DNA of 64,000 nucleotides. Origin: an uncultured Pseudomonadota bacterium (GTDB lineage: Bacteria > Pseudomonadota > Gammaproteobacteria > Steroidobacterales > Steroidobacteraceae). The notes under the pieces are model-generated. The model searched no databases and was not told the DNA's origin. It worked only from the letters and a program-made list of their open reading frames with translations. Both the position numbers and the translations under genes were made by a program. Shown here one piece after another: positions 59,821-64,000 of this stretch. The stretch covers positions 1 through 64,000 of the forward strand of contig CAIKMS010000008.1 of NCBI GenBank assembly GCA_903828595.1. Direction: 5' to 3'. Position 1 is the stretch's first letter. Every line of letters starts with the position of its first letter.

Positions 59821-62094
59821 TCAGGTAGCCGAGAGCCGCCGGATCAGCGGGTGCTCGAGTAGCAGGCGGGCGGCGTCGTCGTGCATCTCTTGCGACGGAT
59901 AATAGGTGTTCAGCGACTTGTCAGGCTGCCAAGGGAATACCGACGCCGGCTCCCCCGTGTGCCAGTTAGCGATCGGGAAGGGGAAACCACGCTGGCTGCG
60001 TGCGACCACCACCGGCACACCATGCTGCTCCAGCGCGGCGACCAAGTGTTCATCAACGAAATGCGGGTGATCTCCCGACCATTCAGCATAATCGCTGGGT
60101 TTGCGTCGGAGCCGCGCCGCGAACGGGGCGTTGCGCGTCAGGTAGAGCGCAATGACCGGACGGCCAACGGCCTCGACGAGTGCTAAGCAGTCCCGCAGAT
60201 AATTCTGCACCAGTGCGTCGCGCACCATGTCGCGCTGCGCCGGTGTCAGGTGACGTGCAGCCCACTCGTACACTCTATCGACGAACACCGGTTTGCGCGC
60301 GCGCGCATTGTCGATCAGCGCCTTGATCCCCTCGCTGTCGGCCGCCGTGCGTTGGATACTGAAGAAATCCTTAAAAAAGCCGACGTTGGCCACAGGATCA
60401 AACGCCTCGAAGATCGGCGATGTGCAGCCGCGGGCCGACATGATCTCCAGGATTACGAACTCGGCCTTAGACAACACCCCGACTATGGCGTCGTTGATGA
60501 GGAAGCTCTCGGGTCGGCCCCCGCCGATGCCGAGGTTAAGGCAAGGCATGCCGACGTGAGCCTCAATCTGTGTCGGGAAAGGCTCGCGTACGAAGCGGCC
60601 GAACGTCGTGGCGCTGCCGACACAAGCGCCGTACCGTCCTTGGGGGATTCCTGGCGCCCTGCGGCCGCGAAACACATAGTCGCAGCCCGGAATTTGAAAT
60701 TCCCCATAGTCGATCGCGGCGTCGCGCTTATCAGACCCGTGATACCATTCGCGTCGGTTTTGCATTTCGCGACGAAAGCGCCGCGCCGCGAAGCGCCGCT
60801 TTTGTCGGCGCAAGACCGCCTGAAGCGCCGCGTGCGCGTCCCAATCGAGCATCTGTCGCAGCATCTCGATCTCGATCGGGCTCAAGTGCTGGGTGCCCGG
60901 CTCCATGTCGGCTAACTCCTCGGCGTACAGTTCCGGCAGATCGATCCCGCCCAGAAACTCTGTCAGACCGTAGCGATCGCAGCAATTACTGACGAACTCC
61001 TCGTGCGATAGGAGAAAGCACCGGTCCTGCAGGCTGGCACCGTCCACCCCTGACCGCGCCGCGTACTCCAGAAAAGCGTGCGCCGCGCGATTCCAATCGG
61101 TAGCGGCCTGTGCCACGTCATTTTCCGTACCCCCGCTGGCGTCCAGATCATCCATCGAGCGCTGCTTATAGTCGAGAGCCGCAGCAAACGGGTCCCTAAG
61201 TACGAATACCAATTGTGCGGGCAGCTGCAGGTCATCGATAGTGCCGATGCTGCCTGTGCGACCCAACCACTCAGCGACGGCGGCCGTAGCAGCCGACGGG
61301 CCACCGCAAACGATAAGGCCCCGGCCGACAGCCGGCAATTGCGAGGCGCGTCGTTTCCAGTCGGCCGCCGTTACCGGTGTCGCCACGGTAGCGCGCGCTG
61401 TCCGAGCAGCCTGGCCCCGCTGGAACCCAAAGGTGACGAAATCGACCTCATAGCGGCGAAAGATGATCTCCTCAAGCTGTGGCCGCGCGTTGATCTCCTG
61501 CCAGACGGAACTCTGCTCGTTGCCACTCTCATTGATGTTGAGCAGGCCCTTTGGGTCGAGACATACATTGGTACGAATGCGTGCGAGGATCGTTCGCATG
61601 CTGGCATCGAGATCGTCGACATACCCGACGTAATCGACCGCGAGATTATCTTGCACCTCCGAACCCTGAAACCAGGTGCGCTGCGCATTCAGGATCCGGT
61701 CCGGGCCCGGTGTCTGAAAGTACTCCGAGGTCAAGAAGGCCTCGAAAGTGGGAAACTCGGCAATGCGAGCGTAGGCAGGATGCGCACGCTCGCACATCTG
61801 AAGCATGAACTTATAAGCGCTGTAAGCACGCTCGTACGGGTTACGTACGAATCCGAACTTAAAGTATCTAGTCCATACGGCGTCGCCGGTAACGCGGCGG
61901 ATCTCCTCGGCGTTGGCGTGCTTGGAGAGGCCAAATCGGCGGATGTACTCGGATTGCGCGGCCTCACCGAGATTAGTGCCGCCCACCTCCTGATCGCAGT
62001 AGCAGCTAAGTTCGCTGAGAAAGCTGGTCACCGAGCTTCCAGCCGTCTTCGGGACGTGCACGAATATGAACTTGTGTGTGTGATTGACGATCAT
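59821..62094 (-). CDS. Sulfotransferase - degenerate sulfotransferase - DUF6473 fusion
   Basis: The protein of 757 residues starts MIVNHTHKFIFVHVPKTAGS, a PAPS-binding loop at residues 13-21, with the 3'-phosphate motif FGFVRNPYERAYSAYKFML near 83. A second region at about 265-450 has LIVCGGPSAATAAVAEWLGR and VFVLRDPFAAALDYKQRS, which look like a degenerate second sulfotransferase domain. From about 460 the DUF6473 domain follows (DYGEFQIPGCDYVFRGRR, CVGSATTFGRFVREPFP, LNLGIGGGRPESFLINDAIV). Such domains occur with sulfotransferases in polysaccharide loci. It should transfer sulfate to a glycan. The frame is open 52 codons upstream into an IS, but the ATG at 62094 fits the family. Confidence 0.8.
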   Translation of the reverse strand: MIVNHTHKFIFVHVPKTAGSSVTSFLSELSCYCDQEVGGTNLGEAAQSEYIRRFGLSKHANAEEIRRVTGDAVWTRYFKFGFVRNPYERAYSAYKFMLQMCERAHPAYARIAEFPTFEAFLTSEYFQTPGPDRILNAQRTWFQGSEVQDNLAVDYVGYVDDLDASMRTILARIRTNVCLDPKGLLNINESGNEQSSVWQEINARPQLEEIIFRRYEVDFVTFGFQRGQAARTARATVATPVTAADWKRRASQLPAVGRGLIVCGGPSAATAAVAEWLGRTGSIGTIDDLQLPAQLVFVLRDPFAAALDYKQRSMDDLDASGGTENDVAQAATDWNRAAHAFLEYAARSGVDGASLQDRCFLLSHEEFVSNCCDRYGLTEFLGGIDLPELYAEELADMEPGTQHLSPIEIEMLRQMLDWDAHAALQAVLRRQKRRFAARRFRREMQNRREWYHGSDKRDAAIDYGEFQIPGCDYVFRGRRAPGIPQGRYGACVGSATTFGRFVREPFPTQIEAHVGMPCLNLGIGGGRPESFLINDAIVGVLSKAEFVILEIMSARGCTSPIFEAFDPVANVGFFKDFFSIQRTAADSEGIKALIDNARARKPVFVDRVYEWAARHLTPAQRDMVRDALVQNYLRDCLALVEAVGRPVIALYLTRNAPFAARLRRKPSDYAEWSGDHPHFVDEHLVAALEQHGVPVVVARSQRGFPFPIANWHTGEPASVFPWQPDKSLNTYYPSQEMHDDAARLLLEHPLIRRLSAT

Positions 62095-62207
62095 AAGTTT
62101 CAGGACTGTCACCGACCAAAGGTAAAGCCTAGCATAACGCAATAATCTGATCAGTTCCGATGATCTATAGTGCCCCTCGTCGTTGCGGAGGAGATCGCCA
62201 CGCTCTA

Positions 62208-63439
62208 GCAGGCTGTTGAAAAAGCCTGCAATTGATGCAGGGTAAGGCATCTAGGAAACGCGAGGCTAATCAGATGCGCGGAGCCGATATTCTGCAAGGC
62301 GGATTGTTCAGCTACGTGTCGCTGGAAGAGCGAGTCCCGGCGGTTCACCCGCTGCGCGCCGTTTGGGCGCTGACTCTGCAGATCCTGTACTCGGTGCGCA
62401 GCGAGCGGCTGTTGTGCGAGCAGCTCGAGTACAACCTGCTGTTTCGCTGGTTCGTGGGCCTTTCCATCGATGAGCTGTTCTGAGATCACTCGACCTTCAT
62501 CAAGAACCGGGAGCAGCTGATCGAAGCGAAGGTGGCCAGGAAGCTGCTGCGGCGCGTCGTGCGCAACGCCAAGGCTGCGAGGTTGCTTTCCAAGGAGCAA
62601 CTCAGCGTGGATGGCACGCTGATCGAGTCGTGGGCGGCGGTCAAGAGCATGCGCCGGCGCGATGGCAAGGATGAGCCGCCCGGCCCTGGACGCAACCCCA
62701 GGGTGGACTTTCACGGCGAGCGTCGCACGAGCGAGACGCACGTATCTCCGAGCGATCCGGAGGCGATGCTGTTCCGTAATAGCAAGGGTCAGGCGGCAAA
62801 GCTGAACTACATGGGCCACGTCCTGATGGACCACCGCTACGGGTTGCTCGTCGATGTAGAGGTGACGGCCGCGACGGGCTTCGCCGAGCGCGAGGCGGCG
62901 CTGAAGATGCTGGACCGCCTGCCCAAGCGCAGCGGGCGGCGCACGATCGCGGCCGACAAGGGCTACGACACCGCCGACTTCGTCCAGGGCTGCCGTGAGC
63001 GCGGCATCACGCCGCACGTCGCCTGCAACCACAACCGCCCGGGCGGCTCGGCGCTCAATGCGCGCACAACGCGACACGCCGGACACCGAATCAGTCAGCG
63101 GATCCGCAGCGCATCGAGGAAGGCTTCGGCTGGGGCAACGATGGGCGGCCGCTGCGCAAGATGAAGGTCACTGGCAAGGCCCAGATCGGCTTCATGGCGA
63201 CGCTCACCGTGGGTTGTTACGCCCAGCTGCGTTTCGCCAACCTGTTAGCCGAGCCGCCAATGGCCCCGGCGTAGCCTTTGTGTCGGCGAAAACCGGTAGA
63301 TCAGCGTACTGAGCCTCATGAAGCATGATCTAGGCATCGAAATGACCATCGCAACGGCAAACAAGCGGCTCGGCCGATCCAAAAATCGATGACGAAGAAC
63401 TTCCTGATCCGTTCAGAATCAACCTTTTCAACAGCCTGC
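62208..63439 (+). mobile_element. IS5-family insertion sequence, decayed copy
   Basis: Terminal inverted repeats GCAGGCTGTTGAAAAAG at 62208 and CTTTTCAACAGCCTGC ending at 63439 match at 15 of about 16 bases. The flanks read TA on both sides (62206-62207 and 63440-63441), a fitting target duplication for an IS5-type element. The transposase inside has an internal deletion, a nonsense codon and a frameshift. It split the region between the sulfotransferase gene and the acyltransferase gene, ending the latter. Confidence 0.85.
62274..63274 (+). pseudogene. IS5-family transposase, broken
   Basis: The frame begins MRGADILQGGLFSYVSLEER and jumps from VPAVHPLRAVWA to LTLQILYSVRSERLLCEQLE, so about 50 codons of the usual N-terminus are missing. 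TGA after GLSIDELF stands where WDHSTF should begin. The next open part keeps LSVDGTLIESWAAVKSMRRR, FHGERRTSETHVSPSDPEAM and IAADKGYDTADFVQGCRERG with the catalytic Asp residues. A one-base frameshift near 63110 moves the end (IEEGFGWGNDGRPLRKMKVT) to another frame, ending at TAG 63272-63274. Confidence 0.85.
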
Positions 63440-63976
63440 TAAGTTGTGGTCCCAGGTTATATTTCGTTTTGACACTCGGGCCGGGTTGCCAGACACCAAG
63501 CAGTTTGCTCCCGTTTCGGTTGATTTTGTAATCACTGAGCGAGCGCCTACTACGCAATCGTTGGCTACTGTTGCGCCCTTTAGTATCAACGCTCCTTCTC
63601 CGATCCATACTCTCTCGCCAATGGTTATATCAGCAGATTAATTTATTCGTTGTCCCGTTGTCGCGTCATAGATGTTGTGCATGTCGCTTGTCCACGTGTC
63701 GCATGCTGCAAATAGGCAGCCCTCTCCGATCGATACGGTGGACGGTTCGTGCATGTAAATGTCGACTCGTCCATTCATTTTTTGCTTGTTTCCCATTAAG
63801 AGGGTTGCGTTATCGTTCATATAAATTGTGAGTTGAGTATTAATGACCTCAATGCCGCCGATTTGAATTGTGCAGTTGTCGCCGCATCTTAGATTTATGC
63901 GCTCAATGGCCGACGGATTTGTGCTTCCTAAATTTATAATAGAGTTGATTCCGGCTTTAAAGTGTTGCGGTAACAT
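63440..63976 (-). pseudogene. Left-handed beta-helix acyltransferase with an in-frame stop, 3' end lost to an IS
   Basis: The minus-strand frame encodes hexapeptide-repeat turns (IERINLRCGDNCTIQIGGIE, IYMHEPSTVSIGEGCLF) and the acetyltransferase segment TWTSDMHNIYDATTGQRIN with the active-site His. A TAA at 63638-63640 interrupts it, after which the same frame continues SADITIGERVWIGEGALILK, GATVANDCVVGARSVITKST and CLVSGNPARVSKRNITW. The frame then meets the IS5 end at 63439. Full proteins of this group O-acetylate or N-acetylate sugars. The single stop and the IS make it a pseudogene. Start ATG at 63976. Confidence 0.75.
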
Positions 63977-64000
63977 TTCGTCGTTCCGTATCGTTTAAAT

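Noticed and set aside
61078..62145. A 355-codon plus-strand frame opposite the sulfotransferase gene
   Set aside because: GC-rich shadow frame without motifs; the minus strand carries clear PAPS-binding motifs.
62205..63086. A 293-codon minus-strand frame in the IS5 element
   Set aside because: Shadow of the decayed transposase; the product is rich in Arg, Leu and His without any family signature.
1..64000. CRISPR arrays, tRNA or rRNA genes
   Set aside because: No regular repeat-spacer series, no cloverleaf and no rRNA-like stretch could be seen on either strand.

Overview
The window reads as chromosomal DNA of a Gram-negative bacterium, most likely a gammaproteobacterium. The support is two TonB-dependent receptors, several lipobox lipoproteins, Tat and Sec exported proteins, a KpsE/KpsM/KpsT-type ABC polysaccharide exporter and a Dps protein. 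The family-level assignment (Xanthomonadales/Nevskiales-like) is only a guess. No rRNA, tRNA or CRISPR array was seen.

Layout. (1) 1-9.2 kb is GC-rich accessory DNA made largely of gene fragments. It holds the right end of an IS3-family element fused to the 3' end of a histidine ammonia-lyase-like gene, a DUF4382 lipoprotein, a broken IS66 element, a BrnT/BrnA module, a second toxin-antitoxin pair, a sarcosine-oxidase-like flavoenzyme and three copies of an odd dispersed repeat that carries the 3' end of an msrA-like gene. (2) At about 9.2 kb base composition and codon use change (many TTA codons) and an N-terminally truncated trimethylamine-dehydrogenase-like gene begins. From there to about 43 kb lie mostly intact housekeeping and envelope genes: nei, a Tat-exported DUF917 protein, a Met-rich outer-membrane protein, acetolactate decarboxylase, a TonB receptor, the ppk2-pitA pair, a DEAD-box helicase, a second TonB receptor split by one amber codon, a UDG-family protein, a META/MliC protein, a CTERM-like surface protein, an amidohydrolase, a TPR-GT41/GT39 pair, PAP2 and tyrosine phosphatases, another GT39, dps and an IPT/TIG lipoprotein.

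(3) 43.5-63.9 kb is a polysaccharide locus. A tightly overlapping operon (43679-53574) encodes a 42-residue ORF, a GT4, an outer-membrane export lipoprotein, KpsE-like, KpsM-like and KpsT-like subunits, a GT4, a GT2-GT4-DUF4214 fusion and a methyltransferase. A separate 966-residue double glycosyltransferase follows. The distal part is GC-rich and IS-riddled: a sulfotransferase fragment cut by an IS3-family element, a secreted protein of unknown function, a large sulfotransferase/DUF6473 fusion, a dead IS5-family copy and a broken hexapeptide acyltransferase. The simplest reading is an ABC-exported glycan that is or was sulfated and acylated, with the tailoring end decaying through insertion sequences.

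The items most deserving a second look are the msrA-tail repeat with its fixed GTCTACC spacing, the small ORF and dyad in front of the export operon, the sulfotransferase/DUF6473 fusion, the GT41 protein with an altered FNxxYKI-type motif, and the two direct IS3-family copies that bracket about 57 kb.
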